Of a stretch of 64,000 bases of DNA, positions 42,301 through 46,538 are shown piece after piece. Each line of letters begins with the position of its first letter. Position 1 is the stretch's first letter. Source of the DNA: Eucommia ulmoides (lineage: Eukaryota; Streptophyta; Magnoliopsida; Garryales; Eucommiaceae). The DNA lies in contig CM028328.1 of NCBI GenBank assembly GCA_016647705.1, forward strand, positions 41,020,501 to 41,084,500, written 5' to 3'. A program made the position numbers and the translations under genes. Under the pieces are notes generated by a model that did no database searches, had not been told where the DNA came from, and was given only the letters and a program-made list of their open reading frames with translations.

Positions 42301-45283
42301 TAAAAGATAAGCTTATAGAATAGAACAAGTAGAATTTAAATCTCAACATGGTTGCTGGACTTTTCGTTTTCCCTGTTTTTTTTTTTTTTTTTTTGAAATA
42401 ATAAAATTCAACAACCTTTAAAAAACGAGATTTGACTTGAATGAAGGTGCACCGCGTTTTTGATAAAAATCTGACTAGAAATTCAGCAACCTTTAAAAAA
42501 TGAGATTTGACTTAAACAAAGGTGCACTGCGTTTTTTATAAAAATCTGATTAGATTTGAATAGAACGAAAAAAACGCACAGTACTTTGAACAAAGTCGGA
42601 CCAGATTTGACGTATAATTTGGTTAAGAAAAAAAATTAGGAATGAATAAATGAACGAAAAAGAAAATGATAGATAAAACATAATTTGGACCTTACTCTGA
42701 TTACTAAATGATGTGAACCTCGCCAAGGATCAGTGAGATCCGAAACTAATTTAGAGTTTCTTTGCGAGGATCGAATTAAATTCAGATTTACAAACGAAAA
42801 AGGAAGAACACGAAAATACAAAATAGTTTGATAGATTACCTTGACCCAATCATTTATGACTGAAACGCGAACCAAAGAAATAAAGTAACAAACTTTGACC
42901 CAATGATTATAAATAAATCACGAATCGAAAGTATAGAGTTACGCCACAAGAAATTCTCAATAAATTCAGGATACGTTCTCTGCAGAACTTAAGAGAAAAC
43001 TCTCACAAGTATATTAAGCAAAAAGTAATGTTGTCATCCTCACATCTCGTTTTTAAATAGGCAGCCAAGGAATACTAGAAAACCCTAGCCGTGAATATTG
43101 CGCGTGAACCGTAGTTGTGAATAGTATCCCGTGAATAATGGCGGCCACAATAAAAAAAAATATAATAAAACCTTAGTGTTTCATACTACAAGACAAAAAG
43201 AAAGAATAAGGAAGTTTCTTTATCTTACCTTACACTCCTAGTCTAAAGAGGAAAAGATAAATTGGTAATCATGACTTACAAATTATCAAATAAATAATCT
43301 AAATTAAAATTAAAAGACTAATAAATAAAATAAATTAGTTGAAAATTTCGTGGCTCTCATGCTTATACCCATTTAAGTTCAAGCCTAAGCTCATTCGCTT
43401 GTCTTGATGAGATGGATTAGGTCATGATCGTCATTTGGGCCTAATTTGGGTTTCACCATTTTAGACTCGGCCCCAATTTTTTGAATTAGCACATTAAGTG
43501 TTTCTTTGATCTTCTTGGATTGTACCTAGTAATAGGCCCAACTGGAACATACAGTGGATTCTTTGATAGTGCTTATCGGTTCTCATCACTATAATTTTTG
43601 TAAAGATAACAAAAGACCATAAAATAGAATAATGTGTGAACATAATAAATAACGTATGTGTTCACATAAAAATTGTGAACATTAAAGCAAAACACAATTA
43701 GACATAAATGTATTAAATATTTATAACTAACAAATAAAATTGTGAATGTTCACGTCTTGTTATATTTTACAGAATGACATTTTATGTAAATTATGAGGAA
43801 AGAAGGTCAACGAAGAGAGAACTATTTTCTAAAAACTCTCTGGGGACTTAAAACTTTATTACAGTAGTTGGATGTCTATTTTCTGATTTCTATATATTTT
43901 GAGGACTAAATGTTAAAATTCCATTTTATTAATCTTAATCACATGTCAATCTCGAAAATTAGTGGACATTTTTGTCATGCAAAATTCAAAAAATTTAAAA
44001 ATGGGATTATTTTGTTTAAAAAGTTTGTCAACAAGATTATTTGGTCTAACGCAAAACTGTAGGTACAAAACAATATTTTGTATCTTAAATTGGGTCCACG
44101 TGGTGAGTTTCTTCAAATTATTATGAAGTTGTTTTGTGTAATATCGAGTATGATAATGGTAGGGAATATATAAAATGATTTTAGGGCAGAATTCAACAAA
44201 CGAGGCATCCTTCAATAACTTATATGTCCTTACACTCTTAGAACAAAATGGTGTGGCGGAACGTAGGAATCGTCATGTTATGTCTGTCATTCAAGGCCTC
44301 CTACGTGGTATACGTGTCCCAAATCTTTTTGGATGTCACATTCCTTGATCTTTTTGGATGTCACATTCCTTGAGATTGTGCCTTATTTTCCCAGTCCTTG
44401 CCCTCTAGCCAGAATCGTGCATTCCAAAGAGGATGCTCCCCTGCTTCTACACTTTGTCCTTATTCTTGAGATATCTCCATCGACCACGACATCATCCTGT
44501 AGTGAGTCCACGCCAACTGATTCTTTCTTTGTCCCACTATAGGTCTACTCCCGTCGTCCATGTGCTCCCGATCCTCTGCCTACATCTTCCTTGGATTCTA
44601 GTATACCTCCATCTCCTATACCCAAAACAGGACTAATGGTTGTTACGCGTTAAGTGTAACGGTCTTTATGGTTCGTTACAGTCAATTATACATATTTGTG
44701 TCCAAACAACTCTTTTTGCTTATTTTTCTCCTCCAACCCGGCCTTTTCCCATTCCTCCTCCAACCCAGCCATCCAAGTTTCGGTCAAATCCAGGTTGTCA
44801 AACTCTCTTCCACTCTCGTCTCGGCCAAAACTAAGCCCTCCACTCTATTTTTGGCTAGATCCAATCATTTCTAGCAGGATTTCTTAATCAAAACAACGAG
44901 ATTTCTCGATTTTCGGACAAATTTGTAAGTTTTTTATATATTTTTTAAATTTCTTCCTGTATTGGGTTTAATTTCAAACAAAAAAGGCCAAGAGTCCATC
45001 TTTAACCATCTTATTTGACATGGTGCTTTTTATGTTTGACAATATAATATGAAATTAGTATAATAAAATGATAGGAAAAAGAGAATCCGTTTTGATTCCT
45101 AAAATAAATATGAATGAAGGGCTGGGTCTTTATTTCATTTGCTGATTTTTGCATGCTCAGGTTTTCTATCCATCTAAAGACCCGAGAGTGCAGAAGTACC
45201 ATGACGCTAAGTATCGCATTTTCCGCGAACTTTATGAGCAGCAGCTATCTCATCGTTCCATCATGAGTCAAGCTCTGTCCTAG
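655..45283 (+). CDS. FGGY-family carbohydrate kinase (pentulose/ribulose kinase type), 14 visible coding exons, 5' end outside window
   Basis: Joining 655-734, 2383-2500, 2619-2797, 4680-4762, 4873-5057, 6531-6592, 6788-6896, 6988-7107, 7446-7565, 7668-7788, 7863-8019, 29683-29755, 30264-30391 and 45161-45283 gives 551 codons plus a split Gly, then TAG. Every junction is GT-AG and the phases agree. The visible protein starts at [11 protein letters not shown] inside the N-terminal FGGY lobe, so the start codon and the first phosphate-binding loop are upstream. Landmarks by visible residue: GFAATCS (about 57-63), IVWMDHR substrate-lobe motif (exon 3), SLIDAHAGG with the expected catalytic Asp at 251, CGTSTCHMA (exon 8), FGGY_C nucleotide-site motif CGGLAKNP (about 451-458) and LLGAAILGA (exon 13). 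Enzymes of this family phosphorylate ketopentoses or related sugars with ATP. A cytosolic ribulose/pentulose kinase is the likely role; the exact substrate is inference. The sequence closely resembles the Arabidopsis FGGY kinase type from memory. Introns 11 and 13 are swollen by transposons. Confidence 0.95.
852..1008. mobile_element. Small fold-back (MITE-like) element in intron 1
   Basis: The left arm 852-895 (GGATCCTCTGCTTGGC to GACTTGTGCCA) pairs with the reversed right arm 971-1008 (TGGCACAAGTCAAGC to AGCAGAGGATT), with about 75 bp between the arms. No clear target duplication was found, so the superfamily is unassigned. Confidence 0.6.
1305..1806. mobile_element. Inverted-repeat element (MITE or non-autonomous MULE-like), 502 bp
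   Basis: The left end GGGGGACAATTGTATTTTTG and the reverse complement of the right end, GGGAAAATTGCACTTTTGAC, match imperfectly, and both continue into CCTTAA. ATTTATT flanks both ends (1298-1304 and 1807-1813), suggesting a 7 to 9-bp target duplication. The core (about 1440-1690) is less AT-rich than the arms and unassigned. Confidence 0.6.
2383..2500 (+). CDS. FGGY kinase, exon 2
   Basis: A long T tract and GATTATAG form the acceptor, and the donor is CTTG/GTATGA. The 39 codons (residues 27-65) read [15 protein letters not shown] to LGFAATCSL, and the last base starts a Val codon completed in exon 3. Confidence 0.95.
2619..2797 (+). CDS. FGGY kinase, exon 3
   Basis: The acceptor is TCTTTCCAG after a 118-bp intron, and the donor is AAG/GTATTT. 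Residues 66-125 include [16 protein letters not shown], the conserved substrate-lobe region with the Asp-His-Arg triplet, and end in SPESQPPK. Confidence 0.96.
3420..3860 (-). pseudogene. Gypsy (Ty3) gag remnant in intron 3
   Basis: Read on the minus strand from about 3856, there is a coiled-coil-like stretch ([20 protein letters not shown]) followed, in another frame near 3550-3440, by KLDFPRSD and then [15 protein letters not shown]. That is the usual start of the plant Gypsy Retrotrans_gag domain. Frameshifts and stops break it and no LTR is attached. It lies in antisense to the host gene. Confidence 0.7.
3860..4347 (+). mobile_element. Copia 3' fragment (RNase H tail plus 3' LTR) in intron 3
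   Basis: Bases 3860-4180 match, with many breaks, the RNase H end of the short-LTR Copia family elsewhere in this window (a degraded AESEY-like segment and NKLGAYD near 4170-4192). Then comes a purine-rich CTTGAGGGGA tract and an LTR-like 4215-4347 (133 bp) ending CTTTAACA. The 5' part of the element is missing. Confidence 0.7.
4440..4555. repeat. Short GC-rich repeat fragment
   Basis: A locally GC-rich stretch (CTTGAGCCTCGCTTCATGG and CGCCTCGCCTTAGG) interrupts AT-rich intron sequence. It resembles the subterminal GCCTCGC modules of plant hAT-type elements, but no inverted ends were found. Confidence 0.35.
4680..4762 (+). CDS. FGGY kinase, exon 4
   Basis: The acceptor is GGCTATAG and the donor is CAG/GTGAAC. 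Its 27 codons read [12 protein letters not shown] to MDLSDWLSY (residues 126-152), and AG starts an Arg codon. The preceding intron (2798-4679) carries Gypsy and Copia remnants, but the exon is undamaged. Confidence 0.95.
4873..5057 (+). CDS. FGGY kinase, exon 5
   Basis: The acceptor is CCCTCAAG, which makes the exon begin with A and complete Arg. The donor is ATTG/GTACGT. Residues 153-214 contain [12 protein letters not shown], the CKWTYLGH stretch and [15 protein letters not shown], all well conserved in plant FGGY kinases. Confidence 0.95.
5740..5858 (+). mobile_element. Copia LTR remnant (solo or partial) in intron 5
   Basis: The segment TTAGGATTTCCATG to GCTGACTGCTAAGG and GCCGTCTCATTATTTTCC parallels the Copia 3' LTR at 4215-4347 and the other short LTRs here. 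No pol sequence is attached. Confidence 0.55.
5861..5980. repeat. 49-bp tandem repeat, two perfect copies plus a partial
   Basis: Units at 5861-5909 and 5910-5958 are identical (GTTATAAAGTTGCC to GTTGTTGTTGTTGTA). A third, partial and diverged, begins at 5959. Confidence 0.9.
5959..6365. repeat. Diverged tandem duplication, about 199-bp period
   Basis: 5959-6157 and 6158-6365 are alignable along their length: both run from TACAAAG/TATAAAG through GTATTAAGAAA, GGCTATAG/AGCTATAG, GCAAAGGAAGCATA and the CTGATCTGATGG end. A poly-T tract at 6383-6431 follows. Confidence 0.7.
6531..6592 (+). CDS. FGGY kinase, exon 6
   Basis: The acceptor is GTGTACAG and the donor is AAT/GTAAGA. It completes Gly 215 and adds [20 protein letters not shown] (residues 216-235). 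Confidence 0.95.
6788..6896 (+). CDS. FGGY kinase, exon 7 (catalytic Asp)
   Basis: The acceptor is AATTTGCAG and the donor is AATG/GTTATC, a GT donor with a weak +3 to +5 context. The exon encodes [20 protein letters not shown] and the following VGTM. The Asp of SLIDAHAGG (visible residue 251) is the position of the family's catalytic base. Confidence 0.95.
6988..7107 (+). CDS. FGGY kinase, exon 8
   Basis: The acceptor is GCTACAG after a 91-bp intron, and the donor is TCAG/GTAAAC. It completes Asp 272, then encodes [15 protein letters not shown] and [11 protein letters not shown]. The CGTSTCHMA motif is at the start of the ATP-binding lobe. Confidence 0.96.
7446..7565 (+). CDS. FGGY kinase, exon 9
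   Basis: The acceptor is AAATTCAG and the donor is CAAA/GTAAGA. Residues 312-351 include [20 protein letters not shown]. The 102-bp intron that follows is a multiple of three and has no stop in frame, so retention would insert 34 residues. The spliced form gives the family-like join [11 protein letters not shown] and is preferred. Confidence 0.93.
7668..7788 (+). CDS. FGGY kinase, exon 10
   Basis: The acceptor is AATTATGCAG and the donor is AATAG/GTAAAT. It completes Ser 352, then encodes [13 protein letters not shown] to [11 protein letters not shown]. The final AG begins an Arg codon. Confidence 0.95.
7863..8019 (+). CDS. FGGY kinase, exon 11
   Basis: The acceptor is TGAGTTAG after a 74-bp intron, and the donor is AAA/GTAAGA. 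It encodes [20 protein letters not shown] and [13 protein letters not shown] (residues 393-444). Its donor opens a 21.7-kb intron. Confidence 0.96.
8852..11787 (+). mobile_element. Copia A: degraded Copia retrotransposon, 5' LTR to mid-pol, 3' truncated
   Basis: The 5' LTR is about 8852-8990 (TGTTAAAGG, TATA-like TATAAATAGAG). The primer-binding site TGGTATCAAGAGC starts at 8991 (initiator tRNA-Met type). A broken gag runs about 9620-10330 and is longer than in Copia B and C. The protease region is near 10450 (VIDSAATDH), then GAG_pre-integrase ([14 protein letters not shown], about 10910-10945) and integrase scraps. An internal deletion near 11320 joins the integrase to later coding sequence. 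The element ends abruptly at about 11787 against a reversed Gypsy fragment. No 3' LTR is present. Confidence 0.85.
11788..13607 (-). mobile_element. Gypsy fragment 2, part 1: gag N-terminus, leader and inner part of 5' LTR
   Basis: Read on the minus strand: LTR sequence 13607-13097, primer-site region 13096-13070, leader to about 12480, then gag (about 12480-11788). The gag segment [17 protein letters not shown] to [10 protein letters not shown] matches the same region of the complete Gypsy at 36609-43588. Stops and frameshifts are present. Everything downstream of gag is missing, cut at the junction with Copia A. Confidence 0.85.
13608..18105 (+). mobile_element. Copia B: full-length but defective Copia retrotransposon inserted in a Gypsy LTR
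   Basis: LTRs are 13608-13767 and 17948-18105 (both TGTTAAAGGGG; the second ends TTTAACA). The primer site TGGTATCAAGAGC is at 13768, and the polypurine tract CTTGAGGGGAAG precedes the 3' LTR. The candidate 5-bp flanks GAAAT and AAAAC match at only three of five positions. However, the interrupted Gypsy LTR resumes exactly at 18106, which proves the insertion. The order protease (DSAATDH), GAG_pre-integrase, integrase, reverse transcriptase, RNase H is that of Ty1/Copia. Short LTRs suggest the Ale-type lineage (inference). Confidence 0.92.
14473..17850 (+). pseudogene. Copia B gag-pol, broken
   Basis: The coding order is zinc knuckle in the region 14585-14640 ([14 protein letters not shown]), protease near 14830, integrase core near 15480-15800 ([21 protein letters not shown] region), reverse transcriptase 16440-17400 with YVDD at 16988-16999, and RNase H near 17460-17800 ([13 protein letters not shown]). 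In-frame stops occur at, for example, 16492, 16877 and 17407, and several frameshifts divide it. It cannot encode a working polyprotein. Most of gag upstream of the knuckle is deleted, as in Copia C. Confidence 0.88.
18106..18419 (-). mobile_element. Gypsy fragment 2, part 2: outer part of the split LTR
   Basis: The sequence continues the LTR broken at 13607. AATTGGCATTCAT, CAAGCCCATTC-like and CCTTGATGAGATGG segments match 37156-37478 and 43260-43588 of the complete Gypsy. The split LTR totals about 825 bp against 870 bp in the complete copy. A short local duplication (TCCTTTAATGGTGTTT) lies near 18374-18406. Confidence 0.85.
18420..18517 (-). repeat. Old LTR-like repeat R1, segment 1
   Basis: An AT-rich stretch with an ATCATATACTAAAAACAAAA start, like the minus-strand end of large plant LTRs. 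It continues after the hAT element at 22102 and after Copia C at 27282. Orientation and lineage are uncertain. Confidence 0.4.
18518..22101 (-). mobile_element. hAT DNA transposon, 3,584 bp, with terminal inverted repeats and target duplication
   Basis: Ends: CATAGTTGTTAAAGG at 18518 and the reversed right end CATAGTTGTCAAAG at 22101. The flanks are GATATAAAC (18509-18517) and GATATAAC (22102-22109), an 8-bp target duplication with one extra A, as expected for hAT. GC-rich subterminal repeats (AGGCGC, GGCGCACGACGAGGCGC) occupy about 18535-18617 and 21890-22085, in contrast to the AT-rich surroundings. It encodes a broken BED-finger transposase on the minus strand. Confidence 0.92.
18811..21250 (-). 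pseudogene. hAT transposase (BED finger, DUF659-like, dimerisation end), broken
   Basis: Read on the minus strand: a BED-type finger near 21245-21075 ([10 protein letters not shown] and later [11 protein letters not shown], split by an in-frame stop), an acidic and basic linker ([20 protein letters not shown]), a DUF659-like segment 20586-20341 ([20 protein letters not shown]), a core with [13 protein letters not shown] near 20220, and the C-terminal NWSVF region near 19405 followed by an exon from 19290 to 18811 ending in an acidic tail. Frameshifts, for example near 20765, and a stop disable it. Gaps near 19500, 19300 and 20300 may be introns. Confidence 0.85.
22102..22706 (-). repeat. Old LTR-like repeat R1, segment 2
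   Basis: Continues 18517 across the hAT insertion. It includes GTTCAGGGTTCAAAACC and a doubled GAACTTCTTAAGTTCAA segment; the CCTTATAAAG before it may be a TATA-like element. A related sequence recurs at 27455-28260, so two partial copies seem to be present. Confidence 0.45.
23004..23381 (-). pseudogene. Copia C RNase H domain
   Basis: The frame holds the plant Copia RNase H motifs [29 protein letters not shown] and [10 protein letters not shown], ending HFIREKVL. It is in a separate frame from the reverse transcriptase; the intervening 190 bp (23382-23569) carries breaks. Confidence 0.88.
23570..24913 (-). pseudogene. Copia C reverse transcriptase, 447-residue open stretch
   Basis: The longest uninterrupted coding stretch in the window. 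It begins in the integrase C-terminal region ([20 protein letters not shown]), passes a Ser/Pro-rich linker, and enters RVT_2 ([37 protein letters not shown]). The catalytic YVDD is at 23816-23827. It ends at PNSKLLAN with a stop, where related copies continue into ADQG. The catalytic motif is intact, but the complete polyprotein is not. Confidence 0.9.
24910..25334 (-). pseudogene. Copia C integrase core
   Basis: Fragments [24 protein letters not shown] and [16 protein letters not shown] with [19 protein letters not shown] cover the rve integrase core, including the second Asp and the Glu of the DDE triad. A frame change near 25260 and a stop near 24963 separate the pieces. Confidence 0.85.
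25467..26010 (-). pseudogene. Copia C protease and GAG_pre-integrase segment
   Basis: The reading frame contains the protease active-site segment as IIDSVATDH where the usual motif has D-S/T-G-A. It then has the strand-rich protease body and the GAG_pre-integrase HHCC-like motif ([13 protein letters not shown] and [12 protein letters not shown]). The loss of the conserved Gly after Asp-Ser argues against proteolytic activity. Confidence 0.8.
26085..26378 (-). pseudogene. Copia C shortened gag with zinc knuckle
   Basis: A CCHC knuckle [14 protein letters not shown] (C-X2-C-X4-H-X4-C) is visible near 26276-26230, followed by a linker that leads to protease. The nucleotide sequence just upstream jumps from the start of gag (near 26390) directly to the knuckle region. 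This deletes the usual gag core at the same place as in Copia B. Particle assembly from this copy is therefore unlikely without help (inference). Confidence 0.75.
27282..28260 (-). repeat. Old LTR-like repeat R1, segment 3 and second partial copy
   Basis: Resumes R1 after Copia C (AAGTTCATATTAAAAG), and from about 27455 repeats the R1 pattern: CTTATATAGACACTGTCC, AGGGTTCAAAAC, GACTTTCTGAACTTTTG, CATATAAAAAGTTAAACGG. It could be two partial LTRs of one old element or a local duplication. No coding sequence is seen. Confidence 0.4.
28400..28667 (-). mobile_element. Copia D: 5' LTR and leader fragment, reversed
   Basis: On the minus strand the LTR is 28667-28561 (107 bp, TGTTAAAGGG to CTTTAACA), followed by the primer site TGGTATCAAAAG (28560-28549) and a leader. 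No coding region remains. It is the same short-LTR family as Copia A-C. Confidence 0.75.
28810..29546. mobile_element. Fold-back MULE-like element, 737 bp, long inverted arms
   Basis: The left end GGGAAAATTACATTTTAAAC and the reversed right end match for 20 bases and continue with few changes (GACACTTTTCTA in both). The arms converge on a purine/pyrimidine-rich core (CTCTCTCTCCCGCTCAA against GAGAGAGAGAG) with small CAGGGGGTGT/ACACCCCCTG palindromes near 29127-29240. Flanks TAAATTATA (28801-28809) and AAAATTATA (29547-29555) agree at eight of nine positions, fitting the 9-bp duplications of Mutator-like elements. It carries no transposase. Confidence 0.85.
29683..29755 (+). CDS. FGGY kinase, exon 12 (nucleotide-site motif)
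   Basis: The acceptor is TTTCTTTCTGCAG and the donor is ATAG/GTTTGT. Its 24 codons, [16 protein letters not shown] and onward, carry the FGGY_C signature around the Gly-Gly pair at visible residues 452-453. It lies 136 bp downstream of a 737-bp fold-back element. Confidence 0.95.
30264..30391 (+). CDS. FGGY kinase, exon 13
   Basis: The acceptor is TTTGCACAG and the donor is CAG/GTATAT. It encodes [20 protein letters not shown] and ends [12 protein letters not shown] Copia LTR begins at 30401, only nine intron bases after the exon end. Confidence 0.95.
30401..31200 (+). mobile_element. Copia E: 5' LTR and leader fragment next to the exon 13 donor
   Basis: The LTR is 30401-30525 (TGTTAAAGAGG to TGCAACA, 125 bp), followed by TAGTATCAAGAG, a one-base variant of the tRNA-Met primer site. 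The leader is C/T-rich and runs to about 31200, ending in a segment (CAAGTTCCCATTCTTTCAAG) like the pre-gag part of Copia A and B. There is no pol and no 3' LTR. Confidence 0.75.
32157..32459. repeat. Direct repeat, two copies with 233-bp spacing
   Basis: GTAGTAAACCAATGGGCTTA starts at 32157 and again at 32390, with the following CTCACTCTCAAAA and GATTACCCCTA parts also repeated. The second copy is split at 32459 by a solo LTR and resumes at 34019 (CTTATATATAAC) to about 34066. Confidence 0.75.
32460..34018 (-). mobile_element. Solo LTR, 1,559 bp, target duplication CTTAT
   Basis: CTTAT lies on both sides (32455-32459 and 34019-34023). On the minus strand the unit starts TGATGAGTGATTTATTT and ends CGTTACCA, giving the TG...CA rule. 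The host sequence on both sides rejoins to match the first copy of the local direct repeat, which confirms the insertion. Length and ends suggest a Gypsy Tat/Ogre-type LTR (inference). No internal sequence remains. Confidence 0.82.
34400..36608 (+). repeat. Unclassified repeat family R2, copy 1 (left part, before the Gypsy insertion)
   Basis: The AT-rich start is followed by CTTAGTATTTAGTCATTTGG, a TATA-like CCCCTATATAAAT at about 35285, a CT-rich leader, GC-richer units with GGCTTCGACAT, and many GTGAATGTTC-type motifs (36100-36600). Copy 2 at 55290-56653 has the same order. No protein domain was recognised. A Gypsy element splits this copy, and it resumes at 43594. Confidence 0.5.
35782..36067. 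repeat. Perfect 143-bp tandem duplication
   Basis: 35782-35924 and 35925-36067 are identical base for base by eye (GTGGTTCGGTTGGCTTCGAC to TTTTTCGAATG). A diverged third unit lies upstream near 35575-35725. It is probably recent and is followed by a poly-T tract (36282-36318). Confidence 0.92.
37500..40694 (-). pseudogene. Gypsy pol (protease, reverse transcriptase, RNase H, integrase), broken
   Basis: Protease is near 40694-40266, with the active-site region reading IIDERNCTN rather than the usual D-S/T/G-G type. Reverse transcriptase is 40154-39000 with YFDD at 39520-39531 and [12 protein letters not shown]. RNase H is 38994-38750 ([19 protein letters not shown]). The integrase finger and core are 38570-37697 ([45 protein letters not shown]), then the C-terminal tail to about 37500. 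Several stops and frameshifts show it is inactive. Confidence 0.88.
40746..42037 (-). pseudogene. Gypsy gag, broken
   Basis: On the minus strand: coiled-coil start ([20 protein letters not shown]), acidic linker ([15 protein letters not shown]), gag body ([29 protein letters not shown]) and the CCHC knuckle [14 protein letters not shown] near 40986-40945. A frameshift lies near 41823, stops near 41345 and others follow. Confidence 0.85.
43594..43930 (+). repeat. Unclassified repeat R2, copy 1 (right part)
   Basis: Resumes after the Gypsy insertion with ATAACAAAAGACCATAAAAT and carries TTGTGAATGTTCACG near 43740, the same motif as on the left side. Its right boundary is not defined. Confidence 0.4.
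44130..44640 (+). pseudogene. Copia H: integrase scrap of a different Copia element
   Basis: Broken frames read YDNGREY, then GILQ and [21 protein letters not shown]-like sequence, then the post-integrase linker ([24 protein letters not shown]). A 25-bp segment, TCTTTTTGGATGTCACATTC plus five bases, occurs twice in tandem at 44322-44371. No LTR is near. It differs from Copia A-C. Confidence 0.7.
45161..45283 (+). CDS. FGGY kinase, last coding exon and stop
   Basis: The acceptor is GCATGCTCAG. Forty codons encode [19 protein letters not shown] and end [15 protein letters not shown] before TAG at 45281-45283. The C-terminal [12 protein letters not shown] stretch is characteristic of this plant and animal kinase group. 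Confidence 0.96.
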   Translation, partial: VFYPSKDPRVQKYHDAKYRIFRELYEQQLSHRSIMSQALS

Positions 45284-45340
45284 CTCTCAACTTCAAAGTT
45301 CTAATGTTTGGTGATGTTATATGCCTTCTGTTAAAGGGAA

Positions 45341-45346
45341 AATAAA
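45341..45346 (+). promoter_or_regulatory. Candidate polyadenylation signal of the FGGY kinase
   Basis: AATAAA lies 58 bases after the stop codon. Plant signals are loose, and further A-rich candidates occur near 45528 and 45550, so the cleavage site is uncertain. Confidence 0.4.
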
Positions 45347-46538
45347 TACTTCTCTTTTTATGAGGTACAATGAATATATTGATCATATTACTAGCAGCTA
45401 TGCTCTTTAGGCATCATCTGAATTGTCGATGATGCAGCTTTTCTCTTTAAGCAATGATCTTGTTTGCTTTTCACACATTTCTAGCAACTTCTTTTATTTA
45501 TATTTATGTCTGCTAAAAATAAAACTAATATTTATCTCTGCAAAAATAAAACTAACTGCACCTTTAATAGAATGAAATGAGAAGTAATGAAATGAAAAAA
45601 AAAAAATGGAATTGATTTATCAATAAAATTATTATTTCTTATTTGGTTGTAATTGTATGCTTAAAAAAATAAAATAAAATAATGCACTTTTACATATCAA
45701 ATCCAATTCATTCATAGTATATATCTAATAATAATTTATTTTTAAAAAATGCCTAAAAATATGAGTAATATCTCATGTGAAACATATTAAAAATCTACCA
45801 ACTAAAATTGTCTAGTTCTTAAATTTTTGTTTTGAGAGCGTAAATAGATTTTTTTTTTAAATATTTATTTTTGTTTAGGAATAGAAACATATTTCTCAAA
45901 TTTTCACTTCCATTTCCTATATTTTTTTTTTTTTTTCCTAGTTCTCAAATTTCTATTTTTGATTCAAGAAAATAAATAATTTTTTTGTTCTCAGATTTTT
46001 GTTTTTGCTTTGGTAAATATTTTTTGTTTTCAAATTATGTTTTAAATTCGGTGACATGAATCGGTGTTTTTGATCAAAATTTTATTTTTGTTTGAAATAT
46101 AAATTTGTGAACAAGATAATATTTTTTTTAGAAAACATAAACAAAAATTTTATTTCTATAACCAAAAAAAAAAAATCTATTTTCTTTTCAAAATCAAAAT
46201 ATAATATTGAGAACAAAATATTTTGTTTTTACCATTTAATTAATAATATTTTTTTATTTTTTTATTCAAATTAATATAGGAATAAATTGATAAAATTAAT
46301 TTATAGGAAATATCAAAGTCATTATCAAATTGAGAATTATAGGACAAAATGAGGTAAGATATTTTATATATAACTCCAAGAAACCCTACCATGAATAATG
46401 AAATCCAATTTTGCCTCATGAAGTACGAAATTCAACTGCATCCATTTTAATTCCAAACAAAAAAATGGGAATCAAATGTGGAATTGCGATTTTATTTCAT
46501 CCCATTCCGTCCAACCAAACTCACCATAAGAGCATACT
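45347..46538. other. AT-rich intergenic stretch, no gene seen
   Basis: Likely 3' untranslated sequence at the left, then poly-A/poly-T rich DNA with no domain-like reading frame and no inverted or direct ends that I could define. Confidence 0.5.

Larger units (their letters stand above)
36609..43588 (-). mobile_element. Complete Gypsy (Ty3) retrotransposon, 6,980 bp, target duplication CTATA
   Basis: LTRs are 36609-37478 and 42719-43588, both 870 bp, starting TGATG and ending GTCA or ATCA when read on the + strand. CTATA flanks both ends (36604-36608 and 43589-43593). The polypurine tract (reverse of TTTTCCCTCTCTTC) abuts the 3' LTR at 37479, and a degraded primer site (AGTAATCAGAGTAAGG) follows the 5' LTR. 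Gene order is gag, protease, reverse transcriptase, RNase H, integrase. [18 protein letters not shown]-like tail without a visible chromodomain suggests a chromovirus-related lineage (inference). Confidence 0.95.
30392..45160 (+). other. Intron 13 of the FGGY kinase, 14,769 bp, transposon-filled
   Basis: Bounded by CAG/GTATAT and CATGCTCAG/GTT. It contains a Copia 5' fragment, a solo LTR, an unclassified repeat, a complete Gypsy element and a Copia integrase scrap. Stretches 31201-32156 and 44641-45160 show no recognisable gene. Confidence 0.88.

Noticed and set aside
44640-44890. Three overlapping small + frames rich in Pro/Ser/Phe
   Set aside because: All three frames are open over the same CT-rich stretch and none extends a known Copia linker. 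They look like composition artefacts.
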